64,000 nt of DNA from the NCBI GenBank assembly GCA_007693785.1, contig RECY01000024.1, positions 1 through 64,000 on the forward strand. The letters are read 5' to 3'. Position 1 is the first letter of the stretch; each line of letters opens with the position of its first letter. Made by a program: the position numbers and the translations under genes. Below the pieces are notes generated by a model. The model was given only the letters and a program-made list of their open reading frames with translations, had not been told where the DNA came from and did not search any database. This document shows, one piece after another, positions 63,786-64,000 of this stretch. The DNA is from Phycisphaerales bacterium. GTDB taxonomy: Bacteria > Planctomycetota > Phycisphaerae > Phycisphaerales > UBA1924.

Positions 63786-64000
63786 ATGCCCGCCCGCTCC
63801 CCGCTGAACGCCGAGGCCGCCAAGTCGCTTTACAAGCGCGTCGTGCGCAAGCTCATGCGTGCCGGGCTCGCGGACGTGGAGGCCCACCTGCAGACCATCG
63901 ACCAGGCGCTCGCGGCCGACGCGGACCGCGTCGCCGTGTGGCGCGGCTCGCTCGCCGACGGGGCCGCGGTGCTCGAAGACGGACGCGAGCCCGCCGAGCT
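63786..64000 (+). CDS. Unknown protein, 3' end outside window
   Basis: 71 codons visible from ATG 63786, open to the window edge. The visible part is helical and charged (AEAAKSLYKRVVRKLMRAGL, VEAHLQTIDQALAADADRVA). Not recognised; possibly a DNA- or protein-binding helical domain, but nothing firm can be said. Divergent from panD. Confidence 0.6.
   Translation, partial: MPARSPLNAEAAKSLYKRVVRKLMRAGLADVEAHLQTIDQALAADADRVAVWRGSLADGAAVLEDGREPAE

Overview
The window is about 64 kb of very high-GC bacterial chromosome. GTG starts are frequent, genes are tightly packed, and ATGA/GTGA stop-start overlaps are common. The gene content points to a planctomycete of the class Phycisphaerae. Pointers are two groEL genes around one groES, a subtilase ending in GC-type dockerin repeats, a protein with a PEP-CTERM-like tail, the short interspersed repeat that gives HGRDARATG/GTGVPPV-type spurious peptides, and a Ser/Thr kinase with a TPR-like tail. 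This assignment is inference; there is no rRNA in the window.

Layout. 1-6557: protein-folding cluster (groEL, groES, groEL, dnaJ, grpE). It is interrupted by a low-GC orphan gene and by a four-helix-bundle gene with inverted repeats on both sides. 6561-7391: FmdB-type zinc ribbon and acpS. 7501-13717: arginine cluster argR-argC-argB-argF-argG-argH with an ARG-box-like site over the argR start. 13822-16998: secreted subtilase on the opposite strand. 17589-24153: complete oligopeptide-type ABC importer operon. 24609-28261, minus strand: exported superoxide dismutase, an unknown gene, tsf and rpsB.

28698-38304: a tRNA-Val(CAC) gene carrying a 9.47-kb integrative element (28772-38244) bounded by 21-bp repeats of the tRNA 3' end. 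All its genes lie on the minus strand: tyrosine integrase, two membrane-protein genes, a primase/DUF3987 protein, two small helix-turn-helix proteins, two unknown proteins and a Y-family DNA polymerase. The integrase frame runs through the att core. Closing the circle would give a 516-residue integrase that overlaps the polymerase start by four bases; integration replaces its last 72 residues with six residues read from the tRNA. The element also carries three copies of a 46-bp palindrome, two of them in frame inside the primase gene. This element is the most novel part of the window.

38366-48680: Ser/Thr kinase, PEP-CTERM-like protein, MFS transporter, SLC13-type carrier and a giant MscS-type channel. 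48824-52826: isoprenoid genes (polyprenyl synthase, dxs) and NAD kinase. 52839-58952: MFS transporter, two overlapping Kef-type antiporters, an ExbB/MotA-type channel and a PTS IIA protein. 59090-64000: rsmB, a histidine kinase with a receiver-XRE regulator, an MntR-like regulator, panD and a truncated unknown gene.
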